Positions 36,901 through 49,375 of a DNA stretch of 64,000 bases are shown here, in pieces. Position 1 is the stretch's first letter. Every line of letters starts with the position of its first letter. Under the pieces are notes generated by a model. The model ran no database searches, was not told the origin of the DNA, and was given only the letters and a program-made list of their open reading frames with translations. The position numbers and the translations under genes were made by a program. Source of the stretch: Botrytis cinerea B05.10. Lineage: Eukaryota > Ascomycota > Leotiomycetes > Helotiales > Sclerotiniaceae. The stretch is from contig NC_037314.1 of NCBI RefSeq assembly GCF_000143535.2, positions 1,488,001 through 1,552,000 of the forward strand. The letters run 5' to 3'.

Positions 36901-37017
36901 AATCTTGATAAATTTGACGACCTGGACGTTGATTATGAATATTTGGAGCAACTCGATCGTGAATCACCTCTGTTTCCTCAAGAGAAGGACGAGGGTTTTG
37001 ATCAGGGTAGTTCTTAA
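33918..37017 (+). CDS. SAPS-domain protein, Sit4/PP6 phosphatase-associated regulatory subunit
   Basis: Members of this family (yeast Sap155/185/190, human PP6R) bind the Sit4/PP6 catalytic subunit and direct it in cell-cycle and TOR signalling. Exons seen are 33918-34583, 34637-36157 and 36208-37017, with introns of 53 and 50 bp; joined they give 998 codons before a stop. The N-terminus MFWRFGGYANISTIDTLLDK and EQLLDESDLIQELKQHNSKLIEYL is the SAPS signature. The helical domain continues across the first junction (IVDWLHSQDLMPILLSFL). It resumes after an acidic, Ser/Pro-rich insert (about 430-710) with DFFFRFPWNNFLHNVVYDVVQQVF. Residues from about 900 are acidic and disordered. A likely further C-terminal exon at 37509-38111 does not join in frame (listed separately), so the stop at 37017 may not be the natural end. 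Confidence 0.92.
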
Positions 37018-37508
37018 TCAGTAAAAAACACATGTTGCCTCCCTTTCTTCCTGTACAGTACGACTTTTCTGGCACTTTATTCCCAAACAACATTACAAGT
37101 GGCGTTTTTAGATCTTTGGGGCTTGTTGTTTCTGGCTTCAGAAATTTAGAAGGCATTAATGTTGGTATGAAATGAGGAGTATTGTTGGAGTTTACTCTTT
37201 CCTTAAATCAAGAGAAAGAGATTCAATTTTTTGAGATATAATCCTTTACCCCCGTTTCTGATATGGTTGGTGGTGGTGACAGCTGTGATGTCGATCTGGT
37301 GTTGTAATTATTGATTAGTGTCCGCAAATCTTTTTTAATGTTGCTCCCTAGTGGGTAGGCTAATTATCTACTCTCATCTGGACCCGCCATTTATCTGCTA
37401 TTTACCCAATTGCTTTTATCCGCCGCTTAGCTTTCCCCCTTTGGAATATGTCTTATTTGTCAGATGATTGTATCGTACCAAAATATTTGCTAATGTGATT
37501 ACGTCTAG
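37018..37508 (+). other. Probable long intron or frame-breaking gap within the SAPS gene
   Basis: This stretch has stops in all frames. It starts just after a potential donor at 37007 (GTAGTT) and ends with an excellent branch and acceptor (TTGCTAATGTGATTACGTCTAG, ending 37508). The implied intron of 502 bp is about ten times longer than the others in this gene and leaves the downstream exon out of phase by one base. Confidence 0.45.
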
Positions 37509-38111
37509 TTTTCTCGCTATATTACCACACCTTCGACTACAACATCTACCTCGGATCTCTCACCTCCTTCGGCACCACCGCCACCGCCACCTCCGCTCAA
37601 TATTCCACCAAGCCGCGCTAGAAGACAATTGGCTGCTAGATTGGCGCTGCATAGCAAGCAGAAATTGGTGAACGGGGAGAAAGTTGAAGGCGAGGAAAGG
37701 GAGTCGAAGGGAATAAACCCCTTTCAGGTAGAGGGCGAAGACGATGAGGAGGGAAGCAGTGATGATGATGAAGGTGGCTTTGGGAGAAGTGGGTTTGAGG
37801 ATAACTTTGACAATGATGATGGGGTGGGGGTTAGTATAACAAGGGAAGCGAAGAGGAGAACGAGTTTAGAGGATGAGGATGAATATGATGGTAGGGCCGG
37901 TATTGGTGGGGTCGGGGCTGAAGACGATGAGGTTGTGCATGTGGGAATGGTAGAGGAAGAGGGTGAAGGGGGAATCGAGAGTGAAGCTGGAAGCGGAAGT
38001 GCGAGTAAAGGTTCAAAGGAAGATACGAGGTTAAAGGCTGAGGAAGTGGATGATGGAGAGTTGGTGCATGTTCAGCACGCCGAAATGCAGGAAGGAAGTA
38101 AGAAAGAGTAG
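37509..38111 (+). CDS. Probable last exon of the SAPS gene, out of frame with the preceding exon
   Basis: Two hundred open codons follow the acceptor at 37507-37508. The exon begins FSRYITTPSTTTSTSDLSPP, then a proline run and PPLNIPPSRARRQLAARLALHSKQKL, then acidic sequence ending GELVHVQHAEMQEGSKKE. A proline-rich segment followed by PPSRARRQLAARLAL and an acidic tail with an (L)VHV motif is, from memory, how filamentous-fungal Sit4-associated proteins end. The exon lacks an internal start codon before its final residues, so it cannot be an independent gene without an upstream exon. Joining to 37006 would need one base removed from the GGG at 37005-37007, after which residues DEGFDQ would continue directly into FSRYI. 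Confidence 0.65.
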   Translation, partial: FSRYITTPSTTTSTSDLSPPSAPPPPPPPLNIPPSRARRQLAARLALHSKQKLVNGEKVEGEERESKGINPFQVEGEDDEEGSSDDDEGGFGRSGFEDNFDNDDGVGVSITREAKRRTSLEDEDEYDGRAGIGGVGAEDDEVVHVGMVEEEGEGGIESEAGSGSASKGSKEDTRLKAEEVDDGELVHVQHAEMQEGSKKE

Positions 38112-38867
38112 ACTCCATATGAATTGGATTGATTGAATGGACGGCTGCGGTGCATGGATGGCGGATGTCTGATGAATGCATGAGTGGATGAGATATTTGT
38201 ACGATATTATGCGAGATTACGATCAGTACGGGTTACGGAGGTGGCATTACGCAGCGAGTTTCTCTTTTGCTATAATTGATTTGGGTGAGATGATGAGATC
38301 AGATGATGACGTGAACTAAGAGAGCTTAGGATAGGGACATTTGATGAATAGGAAATGAAGCACGGAGGATGAGAGGCGTGTATAGATAGTTATTTGTATG
38401 GATGATTGATTACGTTTACCAAATCGAGTGAGAGTTTTGGGAAAGAAATATTAACAAGTCAACGGCACGTCTAGTTCTGCTAGTAATACGAGATGCTAGT
38501 TGTCTATGAGTAAAAATATAGGATGCGGGATCAATCGATACTAGTTGTTGAGGCAAATGAACGGACTGAAGGTTTCATGGATGTAATTTCTCAGAATGGC
38601 GCTTTTGAGAAGAATTTAGGAGCTAGGGAAATGATTTAATCAGAAATGAAAATCTGATTGATAAAGAAGATGGGTAGTTCTGGGGAAAACATAGGGATGA
38701 AAGTTCATCGAGGATTTCAAGGGTCACCGGGAGCTCGACTTGAGCTCGGATTTCTTATCTTATCGCCGTCAGACTAAAATTTACAGGGTGCTTATAGCGT
38801 TGATATTACAAACATCGCATGCCACCATGAATCTACCTTCATACAGTTTCTTCTTATACTTCTCTAT
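38112..38867. other. Intergenic region SAPS gene / DUF1992 gene
   Basis: This is AT-rich non-coding sequence carrying the 3' end of the SAPS gene and the promoter of the next gene. No repeat or RNA gene was identified. Confidence 0.5.
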
Positions 38868-40620
38868 ATGCACCGGTTAGTATCACAATCTCCATTCAAA
38901 TGTGCCCGCTGTCTGCGAGCTACAAAGCAACAAAATGCAGCGTCAAACTTGCATAAGAATGCCTCTCGACAATTCTCACAATCGCCACTTCATGGGGAAG
39001 ATACTAGCAAAGTAACAAAAGACCTTGAGGATCAAGCTTCAATCGAAGCTCAGATATTGAAGCAACCCTCTAAGAATGATCCGGAAAAGAAGGAAGCAGA
39101 GAAGGAGCTAGGAGCGATGTCAAGGCGTCTGTTAGAAGCTACCGAAGATGCTCTGTTAGAAGGTGGTCGAGCTGGACGAAAAGCTGTGGAAGAGGCGGGC
39201 TTCTCCGAAGAATTGAAGGCAAGGTTACTTGAAAGATTAGAGGCTTCAAAATTCAAATCGGAGAATGCCTCTGCCTTTACGGAAGCAAGCTTTGCATCCA
39301 ATATTGGTCGTGGGTCTCGGGATATTGCCACAGGGCAAGCATGGACCGGGCAAGAAGCGGCTGAGGATACGGTTCTGCGAATGCTGGATGATGCTAGGAA
39401 ACCTCTGAATCCTGCTTTACGAGGACCGGGAAAGATCCCATCGCCAATTGTGGATTTGAGGTTGAAGAAACAGCCTAAACAGAGACCTGGCGAAAGATTA
39501 GCAAACGCGAGGGATAAAACCTCAATCTATGCCATTTCTAAGGATAGCCAAATGAGCGAGCGAGAGAGGGAAGAGTTCAGAAAGGAGCTTAAAGAAAGAT
39601 TTTCGCCTGGTGCGAGAGCCATGCCGAATTCAATCAGAGGTTTGGCTGCTTTGGCCAACGAGAGAATTGAAGATGCTATTGCTCGCGGTCAGTTCAAGGT
39701 AAGTCTAAGCTTTGCAATCACTCCGAGACGGCATGGTACTAATTTGTTATTCACAGAATATCCCCAGAGGAAAGGCAATAGAGAGAGATGCGAGAGCCGA
39801 CAATCCATTTATTGATACAACCGAATACATCATGAACAAGATGATACAGCGACAAGATATTGTGCCACCATGGATAGAGAAACAACAAGAACTCGTCAAA
39901 ACTGCAAATATTTTCAGGACCAGATTGCGGAATGACTGGAAGCGACATGCTGCAAGAACAATTGCAAGTCAAGGTGGTACCTTGCAGGAGCAAATGAGAA
40001 CTGCAGAGATATACGCACAATCCGAAGCTGTCCATAACCCCAAGAAGCGAGCTGTGGAGCAAATATCGGTTCCTACAAATGCTACAGACGATCCAGTCAT
40101 GGTGAAAATCGTACAAGAAGTTCCATCTTCGTCTACTGGAGATCCAGTCATTCAAATTCTAGCGGAAACGAAAGAAGATGAAATTGGCATTGGCAAAATT
40201 ACCCCTCCTGAGACAAACAGACAGCCAGATTCTGAACAAACACCCACAGCACTTCCCCCGCCATTTCGAATACCGTCCTGGGAGGAATCCGAACAATCAT
40301 ATCTCAAGTTGGCCATCACCGATCTGAATAGTAAAACGAGATCTTACAATCTCATGGCACCAGATCTTGCAAAGAAGCCCTACTTTTCATTAGAACGTGA
40401 ATTGAAGTCATGTTATGCAGACGTGGCACCCCAATTAGCTGCCGCTATCAAAGAAAGAGCCACTAGGCCAGCCAAGGAATTAGTTGAAAAGATTGGTCAT
40501 CGCCCTGGTGGTATCATGGAACGATTCGGATCGGATAAAGTTAAAGTTTATGATTCTAAGAGGCCTCTATATGGTTTCAAGGAATTCTGGAATGATTTGT
40601 TTGGGGAGAAACAAGCATAA
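38868..40620 (+). CDS. Mitochondrial DnaJC28-like DUF1992 protein (564 aa, two exons)
   Basis: Exons are 38868-39698 and 39757-40620, with a 58-bp GTAAGT..CACAG intron. The N-terminus (MHRLVSQSPFKCARCLRATKQQ...SRQFSQSP) is basic, serine-rich and free of acids, as expected of a mitochondrial presequence. The DUF1992 domain (the conserved part of DnaJ homolog subfamily C member 28) spans about 255-345. It reads ERIEDAIARGQFK, then across the junction NIPRGKAIERD, NPFIDTTEYIMNKMIQRQ and PPWIEKQQEL. There is no J domain, as in many fungal members. Long charged helices flank the domain. The family has no firmly established role; mitochondrial location is inferred from the presequence. Confidence 0.88.
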
Positions 40621-42608
40621 GTCTATCTTCCATTTATGATTATACATCGAGAGCAACTTCTGGGTTGGGAAACACAATACTTGGAAATGGAAGGAATGGT
40701 GGTGGATGGGGCCCTCATAAGACGCCTGTTTACAGCTCATGTTACTTGCAAAGCTCTATACAACATACATCATAGCCTCAATCAGCTTCAGGCAATTATG
40801 CAAACACCATTACACATATTTTCCTCAAGCGGCATCAAAATTCATTTTCGAATATCGGTATGGAATCAGACGGAAAAGCCTTGTCAGTTACCACACCCGT
40901 CGCCAGCTCTGCTACAAGCAGGCCTATGCACAGTTCAGCAATCCAACAGACATTCCTGGGCAGCCAGCAAGTTCAGGGACCACGATGGGCTACGCGAACT
41001 TGGAAAGGGATTTCAGACTATACAAGAGTTACACTTTCCACAGCGGACAGTGGAACCTTGTCGTTCTCACTTTTATAAACACGTCTGGAATAGATTGCCA
41101 TCAAAGACAACGGAGAATCAGTGATCAGGTAACTGGGAATAGCGCCACATATGAATCCCGCCATTTGGGAGATAGCGCCGTGAGAATCAAATTTCAAATT
41201 GAACATTTTTTGGTGCCTGAGAAAATGTTACTCATTGATGTATTTTCTGATCCCAAACAGCGTTTTGTAATTAATGAATTCATCTAATTGGCTCCACTAT
41301 GTCGCCACCCGAGACATGAGATTTGAATGCAAAACTTGACCAATGAAGCACCAATTCCAGGTAAGAAAGGTACAAGCTGCGGGTTGATCCGTGGTCGCCG
41401 ATTAGAGTTCGAAACTAAACTGCGCTTAACGTATGCACAGATCCTTTGATATGCGTATCATACTATTTAGTCGTGAGGTGTCGCATATGTAAGAATGATA
41501 ATTGGGGTAGGAGGATACTAGAGTCTAGACGGGTTACATCGTTGACTTTGAAGTTGTAGCGGGAGAGAAGATTTCCTGTGCTGTGTAGAAGAAAAGGGGG
41601 GGAGGGGTTGCATGTGTGCAATGCAGGGTGAAAGCTAGAAGGGAAAAGAAGAAATGCAAAATGTGATATCTGATATTTGATAGGTGCTGGTAGTTTCTTG
41701 GAACACATTGACCTCGGACGAGAGAGAGTCGGACGGCTCGGTAGAGCATGGAAGAGAGAAAAAGATAAGATAGAATGTCACAACGTCGTCCGTTTGTTGG
41801 TGAACCGCACAGCTAGCCAGCCATATGTCGTTTTAGAACTTTATTTCTCGAGATTGATGGGTTGTAAGTTATTCATGCAAGCTGGGATACTTTTCTCGTT
41901 GCCTCTCTCCTTTCTCCGTTCTTCTTTCCCCTTTTCTAAATTCACTATGAACAGAAAACAATATCAGTCGGGCGAGAGAGGTCTTGCATAATAGAAAGTC
42001 ATTGGCCTGGAAACGCTTTGGAGGTAGGTACCCAAGTATTTCTTGCATTCCATCGAACAACCTCAACAACAAAACAAAACTACACCGAGCACACCCAAGC
42101 TTCCACCATTGTCAATCATTTTTTGGGGGGGCTTAATATACATCAGCATTAACTGGTTTTGAGGTCACAAATCTTTTGATCGGAATTCTCAGCTTCATAG
42201 TACCTTGCAGCTGCATATGCATAGATCTTCCTATACCCAGCAGATATTGATGCGAGGAAGGTCCATCATTCTGCATGGTAACAAACGAGAAGACGCTCAG
42301 TACAACCACAGTACAACCACAGTACACAAATGATCCAGTATCATATCACACACTCACTTTTTGGGGTCGTCTGAAGTTGAGGTTTCATTTTTGACTTATC
42401 TACTCGTCCCGTCTTTCTACATTTACAGCTTTAACACGGCTTTCCTTGCTTGATACACAACGAATACGGCATCAACCCCGTCTGTCCAGTCAATCAGAAA
42501 CGGACAATCAGAGACAAAAGCCTATATAACAATCGCCTTTCAAGAAAAACAAAACAAAAACACTTCAGCTGAAAATAGCATCACAACAAAAGTAACCATC
42601 TTCCAATT
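40621..42608. other. 2-kb intergenic region with unusually open frames near its left end
   Basis: Immediately after the DUF1992 gene, three overlapping frames on the plus strand stay open for 72-182 codons (within 40636-41287). None has a domain, and since they overlap at most one could be coding. The remainder is non-coding. Sequence just before 42609 is A-rich with CAAAACAAAAACAC, a typical fungal leader. Confidence 0.45.
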
Positions 42609-45593
42609 ATGGAAGATGGCAGCCAAGGATCTCGAAGAAGTCGCATGACTTCAACCACAACTCGCATGCCACTCTACCATGATTCCGCGACCAATTGTTC
42701 AAGTAACAATACGAGAACAAATATGGCAACGCCTACTATCTCGTCGCAGAGTACGAATAGTTCGAGTGCGCACTTGCCTTTAGGGTCAGGGAGAGCGAGT
42801 GCGCAATCGGGTGGTGCGGCTTTCTTGCAAGAGAGGTTGAGGGAGAGGAAGGGCAGAGATAGAAGATTGAGTGGGGACTTTAGTGGGAGTGGAATGATGG
42901 CCAGGGAGGTTCAAAGTTCGCCGATTCATAGGAGAAGTGGTGGGAGTGGGTTTGTGCAGGAGAGGGAAGAGAGGAGGCCAAGTTCGAGTGGAGTGGGTCA
43001 GCCGCAGGGGAAGAAGGCTATGGGGGTTAAGCAAATGGAAGAGGTGAGGATGCCATTACAATCAGTCGATGTTCTGCTTTGAAGATATGAATGCTAATTT
43101 CTTTTAACACCATTACAGACAGTCTCAACCTTACACAAACAGAATTTCGATCTCAAACTGGAGCTTTTCCATCGACGACAGAGGCAAGAAATACTAGAAT
43201 CGGAAGTGGAACAGTTGAGGAATCAAGTCAAACAGCAGGCAGAGGTACAAGAAATCAATGACGCATTACTCAAGGAGCTGGAGAAACGAGACCAGGCAGT
43301 TGAACAAGCTGTTGGTCTCATTTGCGAACTGGAAGCTAAAGTTGAGAGGCTGCTGCAGGAGCGAGAAGATGTAAGAAATTACGAGATACAGTACGGAAAT
43401 GACTTCTACGATCACGGCAACGCGAATCAAATGCCGAGCTCACCTCCGATCTTTGACAGAGACACGACAAGTACTCCTAGAGTCAGAGATGCTACGGTGC
43501 GAATTGCTAGGATGCCTTCTTTTTTATCTGAGCAGAGCGAAGGTGTAGAAGCTTTGAGGAGCTTATATCTTCCTAGCAGTAATAGTTTTAGCGACATTGC
43601 TCTTCCGAAGCTGCTAGAAGAAGGTAGTGAAAGTGGAATGGCCAGTCCTTCGTTAAGCGTTTTGAGTGAGAGTTCATTCTTGAGTGTCTACGGAGAGAAG
43701 TCACCGCTTGTGGTGAATGAAGAAGATTATGACTCTCCGTCTCCAAAACAACATCGTCGAACTAGCTCATCAGTGGAAAAGTGGATTGACGAACGTCCAG
43801 CTTCAACTATGCCTATGAGAATACCATCGCCTTCATCTCAAAATAGTGGTCGAAGAAGTCGCTTCTTATCAATGAACTATGTTGCCGCATCTCCGTTACA
43901 ACGTCTGGAAAAACTTAGGAGTAATCTGGAAAAGCAATACAGCAATAGTACAAGTATGCGACTCAAAATTGGATGCGACAAACGAAACAGTGTCCAGGAG
44001 AGGCGACAATTTCAGGAGGATAATAGTAAGCTCACGACCGATGGGAATAGTTGCGAAGCAGCCCAGAAATTACCACCTACACCAGATACTATCAGCACCG
44101 GCACTTTGAGAAGTCACAAAGAATCCGATGAAACTCTGAATCAAAGACATCAAACAAATGAAGATGAGGTAACATTTCTTCATAGTACATCAACATTTTC
44201 GGTACCACCTGCTACTTATAATCCATACCAATCGACTGCATCTATGCGACCACGTAGTGCTGGAGAAACCGTAACAAGTCGACGCGAAGGTCATGGCTGG
44301 GATACCGAAACACTGGAAACAGATGACGTAGATACTTTCACCAACTATAGCACTGATAGCGTCGCTGAAAGTTCCAAGATACACCCTCCAACTCGGCAAC
44401 CTCGGGGAGGGAATCAAACGCCGGAATTCTTTTCATTCAATACTACGTCTCGCGAACGAGATACTATAAGAGCTTGGGGCGGTGATGGCATATTCAATGA
44501 TCATCCCGCAACACGTATTCCAACCGGTGCAAATTCCCGTTCTCGCGATTCAAATAACGTAGCGCAACGTTACGAAGTGCTACGAACAGTATCGCAAGCT
44601 GATTCTCATCCTCGGAGTGATGGTACCGTTATAGCCGACTACCCGGATCACAGGCCGCAACCTAGAATCGAGGAGCGTCGAGAGAGACGTGCTAGGGAAC
44701 TAGAAAGATCTTCTACGCCTTTAGATGAAAAGACAGCCAAACCACCTGCTCCGGATCGAAGATCTTCACTCGCAGCCGCTACATCCAAGTTAAGGAAGCA
44801 CGCCCCATCTTCTATCAACACGAGCCATGATTCCAACACCAAGATGCCACTTGCTCCTGTGTCTACGAGTATCCCAAATACACCTTCTAGAGAAACTTCT
44901 AAGGAGAAAGAAGGAGGCAAGGAAAAGGATTTCAGGCGACTACTTCCCGCAAGACTCTTCTTCGGAAGATCAGATACTGCACCAGTTGTTAATACTTCAC
45001 ATTCGAATTCAAGATCGAGTTCTAGTTCCAACTCTAATCTAGACCGTAGGACGAAATATCAGACTATGCCTGCTGCAAGGCATGGGAATAGATATATTAA
45101 TCGATCGGCATTGGGTGATTATCAACTGGATGGTAGTGAAGAGAGTGGTAACAGAGTTGGGAGAAGTACGTATCATGAAGAAGATGAAGTTGCACTTGAG
45201 AAAGAGAGAAGTGCTACTCCGCCACCTATCTCGAGGAATAGAACTCATTCAGCGCAACTTCAACGAGAGCTGGTGGGTAGACCGAAGAGTGCGTGTGGCC
45301 TTGTGATGGATAGGAGGGAATTTGGAGAAGATGGCGCGAATGATGAGGACGAAGTATCGACAGCGGTCATCTCCGGTGTGGGTGATGAGAGGAAGGGTGT
45401 TAAATCGGGCATCGGTAAAGAAAGACGTGAGAACTGCCACGTGAATATGGCCGAAGAGAATAACAAGGAAAATGATACAGCCAGAGATAAAGACAACAAT
45501 AATGATGCTACAATAGGTCATGGAAGGAAATGGTTTGGTCTTTCGCACAAGACTGTTCTCGGAAGATCGGCAAGTGTTTCGAAGGGACGTTAA
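42609..45593 (+). CDS. Centrosomin N-terminal motif (Cnn_1N/CM1) coiled-coil protein (969 aa, two exons)
   Basis: Exons are 42609-43043 and 43119-45593, with a 75-bp intron. Residues 1-145 are basic, Ser/Arg-rich and disordered. Directly after the junction (about 146-225), TVSTLHKQNFDLKLELFHRR and the following EVEQLRNQVKQQAEVQEIND match the CM1/centrosomin motif 1 heptad pattern. In other proteins this motif binds gamma-tubulin complexes at spindle pole bodies or other microtubule-organising centres. The remaining 740 residues are low complexity, rich in Ser/Thr/Arg/Asp, with no recognised domain, and end in a basic KTVLGRSASVSKGR tail. The likely role is a microtubule-organising-centre or septal MTOC factor. 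The motif assignment is by eye and moderately secure. Confidence 0.78.
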
Positions 45594-46700
45594 TTGCTTG
45601 ATTATCTTCTCGGTTAGGGATAGGGGATTACACATTCTTTATAATCTTTGTTTTCTCTTTTCTTCTTGGGGTTGGGGACTGGGATGAATTTCCGGGCGTA
45701 TGAATGATTTTGACGACAGGAAGTTCGCGGATACCAGGGCAATAAGGGCGTGAGATGCACATGGCGCGCTTTTGTATACCATAAATACCCTTTTCATGAA
45801 TACTGGATGAAAGTTTGGGAACGGAGAGCTTTGACCGATAATACCAGCGACGAAAATTATAATTGTTATCGAGGAACTGGGCAGAGGTCCTTTGGGGTCG
45901 TGTTGGTGATTTATGTGATATTTTTGATGATGTTGGGTAAGCTTTGGTGCTAGTGTATGATTATGTGTTTGTTCTAAAGTGATGAAGTGACTTGATTGAT
46001 ACTAGCGACACTAATAACGTTGCTGAATAGTTGGTATTTATCAGTATTATCTATTAAAGTTGCTAATACTGACAAAATGCGCTGTTGAGCAAAAACTGGG
46101 GGAAATGAGCAAATTGGACAAATTAATGATACATTTCGGAACTTCCACTGGTGGGTATATATGTGGATTGACAGGACACTGCAAGAATGAAATTGGAACT
46201 ATTTTCTAACATGTCGATTCGTCTATCTCGGAAATTGTTACAATCATTCATTGGAGATTGAACGATGAAAAGATAGATTTTGATATTCTACAACTGAAGA
46301 GTGAATCTGTTAGAAACATCGAAAGCTGGGAAGTGTCCTTCCTGTCGGTTCTATGGAATGTTCTTCCGTTCCAATAATCTAATCAATCACCTCTCCACCT
46401 TTCTAAATCCTTAAAGATCCGCGTGAATATCTAAACCGATCCAATAAGTATTCGAACTCCAGAGGCATGTTTTGGTGTCGATGATGTTTAACGTTCGATG
46501 TTTGCTCCAAAGTGTGGAGTCCCAGAGCAGTGAAGTGAAGTTTGATGGAAGGTGCGATCCCGGAGGCGGTGACATGGATAATTGGATGACTCAATGGGGC
46601 AGAAAAGTATCCCCCTCACCAAACAAAACTTGAAGTTGTGAATAGACTCGAAAACTTCAATTAAGATTCAAATCACAAGTCACAAATCCATTATTTCATC
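45594..46700. other. Intergenic region upstream of lys1
   Basis: No gene is supported. The region holds the 3' end of the centrosomin-motif gene and the lys1 promoter, including the amino-acid control element listed separately. Confidence 0.5.
46587..46593. promoter_or_regulatory. Gcn4/Cpc1-type general amino acid control element
   Basis: A perfect TGACTCA palindrome lies 107 bp upstream of the lys1 start codon. This is the consensus binding site of the bZIP activators Gcn4 (yeast), CPC-1 (Neurospora) and CpcA (Aspergillus), which induce lysine and other amino-acid biosynthesis genes on starvation. Its position in front of a lysine biosynthesis gene makes chance less likely. Binding itself is inferred. 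Confidence 0.7.
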
Positions 46701-47923
<1,223 letters not shown>

Positions 47924-48179
47924 GAAATAAACACAAAAGCGTCTTTTAGCATTAGCAATATGATACAATAAAAAATAGAACATTGGCTATTATCTAGCAA
48001 TGCTGGACTCACATCATGGCTCAAACTCAGTATGAACCCAAATCTGCAACTACATGGAGCATAAACTATGAGTAGTGAGTAGATGAGATGTAGATCATCA
48101 AGTGCCCTCACATTATACATTATATTTGCTTGAGACAATGAACACAACTGAAATACCGAGCGTAATTGAGACATTTAAA
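47924..48179. other. lys1 downstream region
   Basis: Contains the lys1 3' end (an ACAATAAAAAATAG polyadenylation-like stretch near 47965) and the transition into AT-rich repeat sequence. No gene is supported. Confidence 0.45.
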
Positions 48180-48297
48180 CAAATTGGAATATTCAAACAC
48201 TGGAAACATTTAAATAATTTAGGTGAGATATTCTAATGACTTAAAAATGTTGAAGCAATTTGAAATAATAAATACAGCTGAAATAATAAACAAAATT
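48180..48297. repeat. Degenerate part of the 18-bp repeat array
   Basis: AT-rich sequence has the same ATTCAAA/CATTTAAA words as the adjacent array but has lost exact spacing. It probably represents an older, decayed edge of the tandem repeat. Confidence 0.55.
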
Positions 48298-48495
48298 AGA
48301 ATATTCAAACAATGTAGGATACTCAAATTATTTAGGATATTCAAATAATCTAGAACATTCAAACAATTTAGAATAATTAAATAATTTAAAATACTCAAAT
48401 CATTTAGAGTATTTAAATCATTTAGAATACTCAAATCATTTAGGATATCCAAATAATCTAAAACATTCAAACAATCTAGAATATTAAAATAATCT
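48298..48495. repeat. 18-bp AT-rich tandem repeat, block 1 (11 units)
   Basis: Eleven consecutive units of exactly 18 bp, consensus near AGAATATTCAAATAATYT, without a single indel. Substitutions between units are frequent. Because 18 bp is six codons, the reverse strand stays open and reads as a hexapeptide repeat with N, L and I in fixed places (for example LNDLSI, LNCLNV). No start context or domain supports a real gene. Confidence 0.85.
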
Positions 48496-48498
48496 AGA

Positions 48499-48616
48499 AT
48501 GCTAATACTAGCGCGCCAGAGTACCCTAGGTATATATCAATAGCTTCTACATAGTATAATGAGAACTTCATCCTTCTTTCACATTATTTATATACCAATT
48601 GGTAGCAAGTCTTTAG
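48499..48616 (+). mobile_element. Truncated LTR fragment
   Basis: Sequence CTAATACTAGCGCGCCAGAG, a CCTAGGTATATATCAATAGC box and the following TTCTACATAGTATAATGAGA match the first about 110 bp of the two LTRs at 48617 and 49376. The match ends at TAGCAAGTCT, directly against the next LTR. The 5' TGG end is not preserved and the 3' half is missing. Confidence 0.7.
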
Positions 48617-48865
48617 TGGTACGCGAATACTAGTGCACCAGAGTACCCTAGGTACATATAAATAGCTTCTACATAATACAATGAGAACTTCGTCCCTTTT
48701 TCACACTTTCTTCTTTACAATTGATAGCAAGTCCGAGTTACTATCTGTCCAGCATACACATTCGTATTAGGACACCACCATACCTCCAGGATTGAGTTCT
48801 ACTACATCAACCATACTTATCAACGATAGCCAACGCTTTCGACATATACACCTTTCTCTTGATCA
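48617..48865 (+). repeat. 5' LTR of the TRIM-like element
   Basis: It starts TGGTACGCG and ends TTGATCA. A TATA-like ATATAAATAGC lies at about 48656-48666. It contains a CCTAGG core flanked by GTAC on both sides (inverted repeat GTACCCTAGGTAC). Confidence 0.75.
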
Positions 48866-49375
48866 GATGTACAACAATTCCTAGTCAAATCCCGCCTGTC
48901 CTCCCTATGACAGACGCTTCACAAGAGACTGTTCAGACGGCGCAATTGCTTCACCTTGTTCGCGTACCAATACTCATCAACTCCAAGCTAACGCCGATAG
49001 TTAGGATTACTTCTTTACTATGGCACAAATACAATTCCTAAAGCACAATTACAGCGAGGATCAGTCATCGTGTAGCACGCAACGCTACGGTAGCGTAGCT
49101 TATGTAACGGATACACAACGGATACCTATAAGTAGCGTAGTCTCTCTAGATAGTAATGATACAGCTTTTGCAACCTTACTATATTTGCTCTACACATCAG
49201 GTTTGTTGAATCAATATAGTCAATGGAACGAGAATCAATAGGGGATCAGGGGGTTGTTAGTAAAGAATAATGGTTGCTTTATATTTGTTTACTTTTAATT
49301 TCTTTGCCTTTTTTAGCTTTGGTTTATGTAACTATTCCTATGAGAATATAGGGAATATTTCTCGAGGGGGGCATT

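Noticed and set aside
48219..48470. 83-codon hexapeptide-repeat frame as a protein gene
   Set aside because: Openness follows from the 18-bp period. There is no start context, signal or transcript evidence. It is kept only as a repeat and a finding.
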